A stretch of DNA of 64,000 bases. Source: Gemmatimonadota bacterium. GTDB lineage: Bacteria > Gemmatimonadota > Gemmatimonadetes > Gemmatimonadales > GWC2-71-9. The stretch lies in assembly GCA_003169895.1 (NCBI GenBank), contig PNAE01000013.1, positions 62,001 through 126,000 of the forward strand, given 5' to 3'. The notes beneath the pieces are model-generated. The model did no database searches, was not told the DNA's origin, and saw only the letters and a program-made list of their open reading frames with translations. Made by a program: the position numbers and the translations under genes. Shown here piece by piece: positions 8,834 through 16,469 of this stretch; the first letter of the stretch is position 1; each line of letters starts with the position of its first letter.

Positions 8834-10336
8834 TCACCCCATCCCGTTGAATTTGATGGCGTGCTGCACGAAGAGCGCGGGAATGAACTGGTGGACCGTC
8901 TTGTACAGCTCATTCGGGTTGGTGCTCACCGCCTGTGACCTGAGTGGCTCGTTGAGTCCATTCCAGAACACCGATGGCGCGAACAGGATCGTGTTCTGCG
9001 CCGATGACATCTCCAGGGCGCCGTCGCGGCCTGGGACGAACGTGGCGCCCGGGAACACGTCCCTCAGCCGGTCGAACCAGATCCGCCCTTGGGTATACAC
9101 GCGAAGGGCCCGCCCATTCTGCCCGCCGCGAAACCAGGCGCGCATTGCGGCGCAGCACGCGTCGGTGGACGGAACGTCCAGCACTTCCTTGTTGTTGGCA
9201 TCTCTGGTCACGAAGATCCCGTCAAAGCTGTACACCTCGCGCAGGACGTCGTCGTTGAACACCGTCACCCGGTCCTGACCCAGTACGCCGAGGACCTGGC
9301 GAATTCCGGCGCTGAAGCCGGACACCGCGAGATGGGCCACCGGCTTCGGCTGCGACGGCACCGCGACCCCCACCATGCGCTGGATCCAGTAATTGAGCTC
9401 CTGCAGCAGCTTCAACACATTGCGCTGGGTCGCCAGCGTCCCGAACCCGGTCCCTTTCGCGCCGACCGGGAACACCAGGATGCATCGTTTCTTGGACGCC
9501 TCGTGCTGGTACATCAGCTCCTTGCCAATCGCCCAATGCTGCTCGGCACGCAGGTAGCGTGCGATCAAGTCGATGTAGCTATAGCTGAACGGATACGGAT
9601 TGGTGAAGTGGTCCGGGATGGATGGATGAAAGAACAGGTGGTAGGCGCGAGGCACCGGCGCGTTCGTCTTGGTCGAGAACTGCTTGAGAAATCCGAGACC
9701 ATCGGGTACATACACGGCCAGCAGCTGAGGGGTCGAAGTCCGCTCGACGAAAAAGAGCTTGCCGGCCAGCTTCGCGGTCACCTGCTTGTGCTGCCCGGCA
9801 GCCGGATTCGTCGGGGTGCTGAGGATGATCGCTGCCAGATCCACGACGTTCTGGATCCGGCCGGGATCCAGGATTGGCGCCGGAATCGCGGGACGTCGTT
9901 GACCACTCGGATTCGGCGCCGGAAAGAGGGGTGGAGTCTGGGCCAGGATGGGCGGGATTGAGCTGCTCGCATCGCGCAGTTCACCGGGCACAACGTAGAT
10001 ATCGAAGTTAACATCGCCCGAGTCACGCGAGTGACGGTCAATGTTCCGGACATTGATGTCCTGCGCACCGTCGAACGTGAGCGCCGCCGGCCGCGCCGTG
10101 GTGGTCAGCAGCAGGTCCTGTTGGACCGGAAACAAGCCGGGCTTGGTCACGCGAACTGTGCAGCGTGTGGTCGTACCGGGTAGCGCGTTTACTGCCGTTT
10201 CATGGCCGACCGCGCCATCGACGCTGCTCGGCGCGAGCGTCACGAACGCACCGCTGCCGAGCTTGAACTGCACCTGGGCGCCGTTGAGTTGCGCGTAGGC
10301 GGTGTCGAGGACACGAACGACCACGAAGATCGCCAT
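8834..10336 (-). CDS. alpha/beta-hydrolase (lipase-like) candidate effector
   Basis: A 500-residue protein at the end of cassette B. Residues 1-95 form a beta-sandwich-like domain without catalytic motifs, reminiscent of carboxypeptidase-regulatory/transthyretin folds. The rest looks like an alpha/beta-hydrolase: LAVSGFSAG gives a GxSxG nucleophile elbow with Ser342. SFDGIF (Asp372) fits the acid, and His482 or His492 near the C-terminus fits the base. There is no signal peptide, so export through the neighbouring injection system is plausible. Lipase effectors of T6SSs (Tle families) share this elbow, and in one studied case bind a transthyretin-like extension of the spike; here the PAAR protein of the same cassette has such a tail. 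Substrate and family assignment are unverified; a cytoplasmic esterase is the alternative. Confidence 0.6.
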   Translation of the reverse strand: MAIFVVVRVLDTAYAQLNGAQVQFKLGSGAFVTLAPSSVDGAVGHETAVNALPGTTTRCTVRVTKPGLFPVQQDLLLTTTARPAALTFDGAQDINVRNIDRHSRDSGDVNFDIYVVPGELRDASSSIPPILAQTPPLFPAPNPSGQRRPAIPAPILDPGRIQNVVDLAAIILSTPTNPAAGQHKQVTAKLAGKLFFVERTSTPQLLAVYVPDGLGFLKQFSTKTNAPVPRAYHLFFHPSIPDHFTNPYPFSYSYIDLIARYLRAEQHWAIGKELMYQHEASKKRCILVFPVGAKGTGFGTLATQRNVLKLLQELNYWIQRMVGVAVPSQPKPVAHLAVSGFSAGIRQVLGVLGQDRVTVFNDDVLREVYSFDGIFVTRDANNKEVLDVPSTDACCAAMRAWFRGGQNGRALRVYTQGRIWFDRLRDVFPGATFVPGRDGALEMSSAQNTILFAPSVFWNGLNEPLRSQAVSTNPNELYKTVHQFIPALFVQHAIKFNGMG

Positions 10337-10346
10337 TATCCAACCC

Positions 10347-11714
10347 TCATACGATCGCCGTGGTGATTGGGAACCGGGTGACGGTCGCGTCGTCGACCGC
10401 GACGAAATCGACCGGGTCGTTCGGCCCAGTGAATGGCTGAAAATTGGCTGGCGGCGGCGGCGGCAAGGAAACGAGCCCGGCCGGTTGCGACTGCTGGAGC
10501 AGGTTCAGCGCGTCGGCGGGATTGAGCACGCGGCTCAAGTCGGTAAAGCTGAATAGCTCGAACGTCAGCCCGCCGTCCGTCACCTCGCCACGGTAGCGAA
10601 TGCCGGTGCGGACACGGGTGAAGATGAAGACGCGATGCGTGCCGGCGAGGAATCCGTCGGCCTCCTTGAAGGTGCGGGCCTGCTTGCCATCTTCGCTGAC
10701 GATGCGGACGGTGGCCGTTTCGGAGAAGGGTGCGCCCTTGCCGAGCGGCAACCCGTATTGGAAAATATTCCGGCGTGTCAGGCGCGGGCCCGGCGCGCTA
10801 TCGGCTATGCGTTCGTAGAACCGGCATGCAAAGGTGTCGCCGTTGACATCGTGCGTGCGGCGCTGCGCCTGGAATGAACGGCGGACCCGGGCATCGGCGA
10901 AGAAACGTCGCTGGCACGCCTCGGTGCCCTCGGTGGCTCGCGGGCACGGCCACCGGGCCGGATCAATCCGGGTACCCGGCCGGAACAGCAACCCGACGAC
11001 GCGCCGGTTTGGGGCGTTGTCGCGGTCCCGCGCATCCTTGTCGCCGCTTCGGTCGAACGCCGCCTTCTCATCCGCGGAGAACATCAGCTCGGGATTGAAC
11101 TCGCTGCAGCCCTGGAAGTCTCCCTTCCCCCCGGCGTCCTTCCCACCGGCGAGGAAATCCGCCGTTGCATCGAGTTGGTAGGTTGTTCCCTTCAAATCAC
11201 GACAGAGCTCGTCCATGTAGGCGCGGAACAGTTGCGCCCGCTCTCCGGGCGATGCCGGCAACGGCGGCGGGTCGCCGTCGCCGGCGACGACCGACCGCAT
11301 GAGCGTGATCGCCCGATCACCCCACTTGTCGTTGCCGATTGGTTTCGAGAACAGCTGCTCCCACAGATCTACCCGCCGAGTGAGTAGCGCGAACACGGCG
11401 ATGACGCGCCGCCCGCTCAGTCGCTTGTTGTAGTCGTCATCGCCGGTCGGGTCGGCATGGCCGAAGAGCGACAGCGGCGTCTTAGGGTGCTCGGCGCGCA
11501 GTACGGCAAGAAACGCAAATTCCTCCTCCGCATCTGGCAGAATCAGCGAGGAGTCGAACTCGAAGCGAATGTCGTCCAGTTGCCACGCGGCGGCCGCAGC
11601 GAGTTGCTCGCGAATCGTGTTGAACTCGCTCCCAGTAGCTGGGGCAACGAGCACCGGCAACGTGAGCGGCTTATCGGTTGTATCCTCGTCAAGCGGCACG
11701 CCGCTAGCTCCCAT
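10347..11714 (-). CDS. OmpA-domain protein, cassette B
   Basis: A paralogue in architecture of the cassette A OmpA protein, about 455 residues from ATG 11714. That start overlaps the LysM stop by 11 bases; an in-frame start further up is possible. FEFDSSLILPDAEEEFAFLA is followed by LFGHADPTGDDDYNKRLSGR, an OmpA-like core with the conserved Asp and Arg. The last strand (APNRRVVGLLF) again comes after a long insert, but the PG_binding-like stretch present in the cassette A insert is shorter here. The C-terminal third is beta-rich with a Pro run (SLPPPPPANF) near the end. There is no signal peptide. It lies ten bases ahead of the hydrolase gene. The shared split-domain layout with the cassette A protein supports a duplicated module. 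Confidence 0.7.
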   Translation of the reverse strand: MGASGVPLDEDTTDKPLTLPVLVAPATGSEFNTIREQLAAAAAWQLDDIRFEFDSSLILPDAEEEFAFLAVLRAEHPKTPLSLFGHADPTGDDDYNKRLSGRRVIAVFALLTRRVDLWEQLFSKPIGNDKWGDRAITLMRSVVAGDGDPPPLPASPGERAQLFRAYMDELCRDLKGTTYQLDATADFLAGGKDAGGKGDFQGCSEFNPELMFSADEKAAFDRSGDKDARDRDNAPNRRVVGLLFRPGTRIDPARWPCPRATEGTEACQRRFFADARVRRSFQAQRRTHDVNGDTFACRFYERIADSAPGPRLTRRNIFQYGLPLGKGAPFSETATVRIVSEDGKQARTFKEADGFLAGTHRVFIFTRVRTGIRYRGEVTDGGLTFELFSFTDLSRVLNPADALNLLQQSQPAGLVSLPPPPPANFQPFTGPNDPVDFVAVDDATVTRFPITTAIV

Positions 11715-12351
11715 GCACGCTCCGGAGCTTCGCCTGCGTCGCTGGGCCACACGCGCCGTCGACCGTCAGCTTCTCATCACACTGGAACTCCTCAACCGCC
11801 GAGCGGAACACTGGCGTTGATACGTCTCCGCCGATCCCCGCGCGATAGCCGAGGTTGTTGAGGCGGGCCTCCTGCCCGCTCACGGTCGTGACCGGATCGA
11901 GGTGCCCGATGTGCAGGGGAATTACAATGCCGTGCAGCGTGCTCCCCTCGCCGGCGAGGCGCAGCTCCGCCGCCTCGGTGGCGCCAATGAGTATCACCTC
12001 GAACAGGCCCTTGCCATCGGTGGTGATCTTGGAGTCGCTTGTCGCGGTGTGCAGCGTCCCGGCGGCGTTGGTAAGTGCTTTGCCGCCCAGCGTCTGCAAT
12101 ACCACGCGAAGTCGCACCACCGATACCTTCACCTTGGCCTTGTAGCGGTGTTCAGTCGCGCCACTCAGCGTGCGATCCGCGCGGTCGGGCACAAACAGGC
12201 CATCACCGGGTGCGAGGGTGATGGGCGTGCGTCCGGCGTCCTTGAGGGCCTGATTCTCCGGCAGGTTCCAGATCACGTCAGGATCGGTGAAGCCGTAGCC
12301 CTGGGCAATCCGCGCCAGATACTCACCTTGCCGGATGGTGTGCGTAGTCAT
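11704..12351 (-). CDS. LysM and peptidoglycan-binding protein, cassette B
   Basis: A 215-residue protein. ATG 12351 shares one base with the PAAR stop, so the start is well fixed. A LysM domain occupies residues 1-50 (HTIRQGEYLARIAQGYGF to LAPGDGLFVPD). A middle domain (about 70-140: VVLQTLGGKALTNAAGTL, then a DGKGLF turn) looks transthyretin-like. The C-terminus is a PG_binding_1 domain with RLNNLGYRAG, VEEFQCDEKL and DGACGPATQAKL, clearer than in its cassette A counterpart. There is no signal peptide. The order PAAR, LysM, OmpA, hydrolase suggests that these proteins are built into or loaded on the same particle. Confidence 0.75.
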   Translation of the reverse strand: MTTHTIRQGEYLARIAQGYGFTDPDVIWNLPENQALKDAGRTPITLAPGDGLFVPDRADRTLSGATEHRYKAKVKVSVVRLRVVLQTLGGKALTNAAGTLHTATSDSKITTDGKGLFEVILIGATEAAELRLAGEGSTLHGIVIPLHIGHLDPVTTVSGQEARLNNLGYRAGIGGDVSTPVFRSAVEEFQCDEKLTVDGACGPATQAKLRSVHGS

Positions 12352-12998
12352 CAGCCTGGTTCCCACGATGACTTGTCGAGATCCGCAAGCGTAATCTTGC
12401 ATTCGCCCTTGGCCATGCCATCGACGCGGGCAATGCCCTTGCTGTCGCTGAACGCGATGCGCGCGGTGCCACCGCCGTCGATGACGCGCACCTTCTGATA
12501 CGGCAATGGCTTGCCCTCGTTGTCAACGACTTCGAGTTCCACCCACGCCGTCCCGGTGGCGGGCGGCGGTGGCGGCACCTGTCGCGCTACGGCCTCGGCT
12601 GCTTTCGGATTGCACTCGGTCCGCGTGAAAGCCGAGCCGCCGGCCTTGGCAGCGCTCATCGTCGCGGCTTGCGAGCTGCCACCACCGCCGGAGTCACCGA
12701 TCATCACCGTCGGGAATCCGATGAGGACATTGCCGCCATGCAGCATCATATCGCTGATGCGAACGATCGGTCGCCCCATGGCGAGAACTGTGAACGAACC
12801 CATGATGAACGGATCGGGGAAGCCTCCGCCGGTGCAAATCGCGCAGTCACCGACCGCTACGATCGGGATGCCGCCCGCCATCACTGTGGGTACACCTGGC
12901 GTGATGATCGGCCCGCCGACGTGCGGGATCGGCACCACGGCAGGCGTCTGCATCATGCACATGTGAATATCACAGATGCGGGCGACCGGAGCGAACAT
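12351..12998 (-). CDS. PAAR-domain tip protein with transthyretin-like tail
   Basis: A 215-residue protein. The first 105 residues are a PAAR domain: strands rich in Gly and Pro, with PIPHVGGPIITPG, VAVGDCAICTGG and MMLHGGNVLIG, which supply Cys and His to the zinc-bound tip. A linker with Ala and Pro (about 105-150) leads to a C-terminal beta-domain (WVELEVVDNEGKPLPYQKVR, then DSKGIARVDGM) of transthyretin/carboxypeptidase-regulatory type. PAAR proteins sharpen the VgrG spike and connect effectors to it; such tails can dock cargo. I chose ATG 12998 because GAGGTG lies just upstream and the PAAR fold begins there; the frame is open further up but would run into the divergent DUF4123 gene. It heads cassette B. 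Confidence 0.85.
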   Translation of the reverse strand: MFAPVARICDIHMCMMQTPAVVPIPHVGGPIITPGVPTVMAGGIPIVAVGDCAICTGGGFPDPFIMGSFTVLAMGRPIVRISDMMLHGGNVLIGFPTVMIGDSGGGGSSQAATMSAAKAGGSAFTRTECNPKAAEAVARQVPPPPPATGTAWVELEVVDNEGKPLPYQKVRVIDGGGTARIAFSDSKGIARVDGMAKGECKITLADLDKSSWEPG

Positions 12999-13101
12999 TG
13001 ACACCTCAGCAGGGACGGGCGCTTCCCACATCAATTTCGTCGCATTCGTTGATTCCGTCCAGCCTCTTGCGCCGGCGTCCTGCCGCACCGGATATTCCCT
13101 C

Positions 13102-13656
13102 ATGCCCGAATCGATCACCAGCGCGGCGACTTCGGTGGCCGAGCTCCGGCAATTGGCCGCTCGTGGTGCGCTCTGCGCTATTCTCGATGCCTGCGACGAG
13201 CCCCGGGTGCCGATCAGGGTGGCGGAGCTTGGTCAGAACGCGGCTTCACTCTACCAGGGTAAGGCGCAAGAGGAGTTGCTGGCGATCGCGCCGTATCTGG
13301 TGCGGGTCGATCCCGCGATGCTGGCCTGGATCGCGGAGTCCCTCTGGACTGACCCGTGGGGAGTGTTCGCGGTAAGCGACGCACCGCTGGATGCGCTGCG
13401 AACTCACTTCCGCAGGTTCCTGCTCGTCGACGCGCCGGATGGCGAGAAGTGGTACTTCCGATTTTATGATCCGCGGGTCCTCCCCAGATTTCTCTCGACC
13501 AGCGACGCCGCGCAGCTCGCCGACTTCTTCGGACCCGTGACGACGTTCGGATGGGTCGACCTGGAAAGCTACGGTGTGACTCTGGTCCGGCGCACGTGGT
13601 TCGACGCGGCCCAGCCGGTCACGCCGCGCATCTCATATCGCAAGGCCGCCAAATGA
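13102..13656 (+). CDS. DUF4123 effector chaperone (Tap/TEC-like)
   Basis: A 184-residue protein of the DUF4123 type: an N-terminal LCAILDACDEP strand-helix unit, VRVDPAMLAWIAESLWTDPW in the middle, and DGEKWYFRFYDPRVLPRFL, a stretch typical of this family. DUF4123 proteins are adaptor chaperones that load effectors on VgrG or PAAR and are not themselves secreted. It diverges from the PAAR gene with about 100 bases between them. An in-frame start at 12976 exists, but it would overlap the PAAR start; ATG 13102 gives the expected family N-terminus, though no clear ribosome-binding site precedes it. Its presence ties this locus to T6SS-style effector loading. Confidence 0.8.
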   Translation: MPESITSAATSVAELRQLAARGALCAILDACDEPRVPIRVAELGQNAASLYQGKAQEELLAIAPYLVRVDPAMLAWIAESLWTDPWGVFAVSDAPLDALRTHFRRFLLVDAPDGEKWYFRFYDPRVLPRFLSTSDAAQLADFFGPVTTFGWVDLESYGVTLVRRTWFDAAQPVTPRISYRKAAK

Positions 13657-13979
13657 AGATACCTGCGAATCAGGCCGACGCCCTTGGCGGGTGCCAGGAA
13701 TGCCAGCCGGCCACTACCCCCAAGGTCTCGGGCAAATCAGAGCCGCTGTCGGCCGTGCTGACGGTCGATCCGAACAAACGTGACTGGATCGGCATCGAGC
13801 TGAAGACGCCCGAGGGAAACCCCGTGCCCAAGGAAGCGTTCTTGTTGGAGTTGCCCGACGGCAAGAAGGTGAGCGGCCGGCTGGACAATCTTGGGAAAGT
13901 ACGCGTGGAAGGGGTTGATCCGGGGAAATGCATGGTCACGTTTCCCGATCGGGATCGCCGGGAGTGGAAGAAACGCTGA
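13653..13979 (+). CDS. small transthyretin-like protein
   Basis: A 108-residue protein whose ATG overlaps the DUF4123 stop (ATGA), so the two are probably co-translated. After about 40 polar residues with two Cys (GGCQECQP), the rest is one beta-domain, WIGIELKTPEGNPVPKEAFL to LGKVRVEGVDPGKCMVTF. It matches in pattern the C-terminal tail of the PAAR protein (VELEVVDNEGKPLPYQKV, GIARVDGMAKGECKITL). It may be an adaptor that pairs with DUF4123 or with the spike tip. There is no signal peptide. The similarity is seen by eye and not scored. Confidence 0.65.
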   Translation: MKIPANQADALGGCQECQPATTPKVSGKSEPLSAVLTVDPNKRDWIGIELKTPEGNPVPKEAFLLELPDGKKVSGRLDNLGKVRVEGVDPGKCMVTFPDRDRREWKKR

Positions 13980-13995
13980 AGTTACTGCGCGGACG

Positions 13996-15354
13996 CTAGC
14001 GTCTCTTGGGGGCGGCGACTCGCCGGACCGACTGCAAGGTCACATCCGACGGCTTTCGAGGCGCAACCTCCTCAACGTCCCGTCGCAATCCGCTGCCGTC
14101 AGGCTGCACCTCCACCTCGGCCTTGGCCGGCTGCTTCGGCCCGGGCACGTCAGGAAGATCGGCGACCGGAGCAGTCACGTCGGCCGTGCGCATCCACACC
14201 AACCGCGGAATCAGCAGCCACGCCGCTCCGCCCGAAAGCGCCAGGAACAACGCCATCACCCAGCGCACGCCGGCGCCGCCACTCCCGGCGCCGAGCGCGT
14301 CACGCAGCGCCGGTGTCAGCGCACTAGCCGCCGCCACGCCGCGATACGCGGGCATGGCGAAAAGCGGCGGCTGCCACGAGAGTGCCCGCGCGGTGACTTG
14401 TTGATCGCCAACCCACGCCGCCGCGATTCCCCGCCACGCCGTGCGCGCCAGCGTCGCCTCGGTTCCGGCCGGCATGGCGAAGATCAGCTCACGCGACCGG
14501 CGCAGCTCCCGGGATACGGCAGCGAGCCGCATCGCCATCACGTTGGGGTCGAGGCTCGCCAAGGTCACACTGCCGTTGGAGCCCACTAGCATCCGCAGCG
14601 TGTCCGCGGCGATGTCTTTGCCAACGCCCATGATCCAGACTCGTTGCCCGCCGCCACTAAGCGCTGATGCCGCAGCCCTGAGCCCGTTGGCGCCGGCCAG
14701 GAGACCGGCATCGTCGCGCGGATGCCCCACGTCGTTGCGACCGTCGGTAACCAGCAGGATGGCGCCCTGAGTCCCGGGCGCCGCACGGATTTCGGCCGCG
14801 ACGCGTGCACCACCCGCGATCAACGCGCTATACAGCGCAGTATTTGCCCGCGGATCCGGCGTTGGCAGTCGCGCCAGTTGCTCGGCCGCCTGCGCCGGCG
14901 AAACGAACTGCGTCTCGGTGATCAGCCGGTTGACATCGTGACTCTCGAAGCCGGTGATCGCCACGCGCACGCTGCCGCTATCGAGACCCTGGATGAAGCT
15001 CCGCAGCGTGATCCGCGTGTATGCGATGCCGTCGCCGATCATGCTTCCGCTGCGATCGAGCAGTATCAGCAATCGCAGCGGCGGCGTCACGTCGTGCGGC
15101 GTGGTCACCGCGGGACCAATCAGCATGCGTCCCGCGAGATCGCCGGTCCAGGCATGGGCTTCGCCGGCCGAGTCGAGCTGGCTCAGCAGGGCGAGACCGC
15201 GACCATCGAGCGGAACCCGCGCTTGGAGGCAGGGGACATCAATCCTCGGCGCGCACCGGACAAGGGTGAGCGGCGTAATCGAGTCCGGCGCCTGCGCTGC
15301 CAATCCCGACGCCGGGGAAACCAACGCCAGCGTCATCCCCAACGCGGCCTTCAT
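13996..15354 (-). CDS. vWA-domain membrane protein
   Basis: A 452-residue protein. ATG 15354 overlaps the previous stop (ATGA), and residues 1-20 form a signal peptide ending near LAAQ; the long open frame upstream is not used. A von Willebrand A domain starts near residue 92, with the MIDAS motif DRSGSM at 100-105, a later NTALYSAL threonine and a TDGRND loop, so metal binding looks intact. A membrane segment near the C-terminus (ALFLALSGGAAWLLIP) is followed by about 60 polar, probably cytoplasmic, residues. vWA proteins are part of some T6SS threonine-phosphorylation circuits. It is the third gene of a kinase-like/FHA-like/vWA row and converges on the T6SS adaptor genes with 16 bases between. 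Confidence 0.7.
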   Translation of the reverse strand: MKAALGMTLALVSPASGLAAQAPDSITPLTLVRCAPRIDVPCLQARVPLDGRGLALLSQLDSAGEAHAWTGDLAGRMLIGPAVTTPHDVTPPLRLLILLDRSGSMIGDGIAYTRITLRSFIQGLDSGSVRVAITGFESHDVNRLITETQFVSPAQAAEQLARLPTPDPRANTALYSALIAGGARVAAEIRAAPGTQGAILLVTDGRNDVGHPRDDAGLLAGANGLRAAASALSGGGQRVWIMGVGKDIAADTLRMLVGSNGSVTLASLDPNVMAMRLAAVSRELRRSRELIFAMPAGTEATLARTAWRGIAAAWVGDQQVTARALSWQPPLFAMPAYRGVAAASALTPALRDALGAGSGGAGVRWVMALFLALSGGAAWLLIPRLVWMRTADVTAPVADLPDVPGPKQPAKAEVEVQPDGSGLRRDVEEVAPRKPSDVTLQSVRRVAAPKRR

Positions 15355-16454
15355 GGTGCCGCCCGCACCATGCGGACGCGGTAGCGCGTGCCGCGCACGA
15401 CCAGCTCGCCATTGGCCTCGAGAAATACCGGCTCGCTGAAGCGCCGCCCCTGAAACAGGGTGCCTTCCGGGGCCGGATAGAGCGCGACGCGTTGGTCCTG
15501 GCAGCCGATCTTCGCGGCACCGAACTCGACCGTTGACCCATCGTACACTGGCCATTCGCGCAGCGTCAGAATCTCCGGCACCAAGCCGCGGATGGGCGCG
15601 AGCTCTACGATCGCCGCCGCACGCCAGAGCGCCGGGCCAGCCACCGCCACGCCCGTGGTCACACCGAACGCCACGAACGCGAGGCCTTGCCAGAGATCCG
15701 AGGGCCCCGGGAGCGCGAAGATCACGCCGCAGGCGGCACCACCGAGCAGGCCAACCAACAGGCTCTCCGCCAGCCGTCGCGGGTCCAGGTAGCGGCTGTA
15801 GCATGCCAGCAGCACCGCTGCGATACCGGCCGATAATGCCCACCCGGCGACGCGAGCGACGACAAAACCGCGAACCGATGACGAACCGGGAATCAACAAC
15901 GAAGCGGACGCGCCGATGAGCGATCCGAGTCCGCCCAGCACAATGCCGGACACGATCGCGAGCAGCACCACTCCCCGTCCGCGCAGGGCCACCCCCGCCA
16001 GCACGCACGCTCCTGCGGTGGCACCGAGCAGCACCATCGTGATCTGGTCGAGGCGGTTGTAGTCGGTGGTGAAGTGCGACGGCAGCGATACGAGTGCGGC
16101 GACAAGCCAGGCGACGACGCCACCGGCATAGCCGAGCATCGCGGACGCGAGCACGCCGCGCGGCAGCCCGTCGTCCGCAGCGACCGCAGCCACGGACGCT
16201 TCGCGCATCCGCAACTCGATCGGCCGCGCCGGAGAGATGTCCAGCTCGACCGGACGTTTCGAGACATCCAGTTCGCGGCCCATCCAGTACACGCCCAGCA
16301 CCTCGCTGTGTCCGCCCCGGAGCACGACGCCGCGTTGCCGCAGCTCCTCGAGTACCTGAGTGACCTGCGGGCCGAGCGGGCGATCGTGATCGACCGTGAA
16401 CGGATAGCGTTCGGTGTCCGTCGCGGTGGTGACTTCAAAGAGATAGGAGGGCAT
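15351..16454 (-). CDS. membrane protein with degenerate FHA-like C-terminus
   Basis: A 367-residue protein. The first 90 residues are soluble. A hydrophobic core (about 100-265) contains roughly six membrane helices. The last 75 residues are a small beta-domain (VYDGSTVEFGAAKIGCQDQR to VVRGTRYRVRMV) that resembles an FHA domain but lacks a clear GRxxxND/SxxH signature, so phosphothreonine binding is uncertain. Its start lies 15 bases after the Sel1-protein stop and its stop overlaps the vWA start, so all three are likely one transcript. Role inferred from context only: a membrane partner in phosphorylation signalling. Confidence 0.55.
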   Translation of the reverse strand: MPSYLFEVTTATDTERYPFTVDHDRPLGPQVTQVLEELRQRGVVLRGGHSEVLGVYWMGRELDVSKRPVELDISPARPIELRMREASVAAVAADDGLPRGVLASAMLGYAGGVVAWLVAALVSLPSHFTTDYNRLDQITMVLLGATAGACVLAGVALRGRGVVLLAIVSGIVLGGLGSLIGASASLLIPGSSSVRGFVVARVAGWALSAGIAAVLLACYSRYLDPRRLAESLLVGLLGGAACGVIFALPGPSDLWQGLAFVAFGVTTGVAVAGPALWRAAAIVELAPIRGLVPEILTLREWPVYDGSTVEFGAAKIGCQDQRVALYPAPEGTLFQGRRFSEPVFLEANGELVVRGTRYRVRMVRAAP

Positions 16455-16469
16455 GATGCGAGTCGCGCG

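Noticed and set aside
15355-16008. Upstream extension of the vWA gene frame
   Set aside because: The extension is Arg/Gly-rich and lies inside the preceding membrane-protein gene; ATG 15354 with a signal peptide and an ATGA overlap is a better start.
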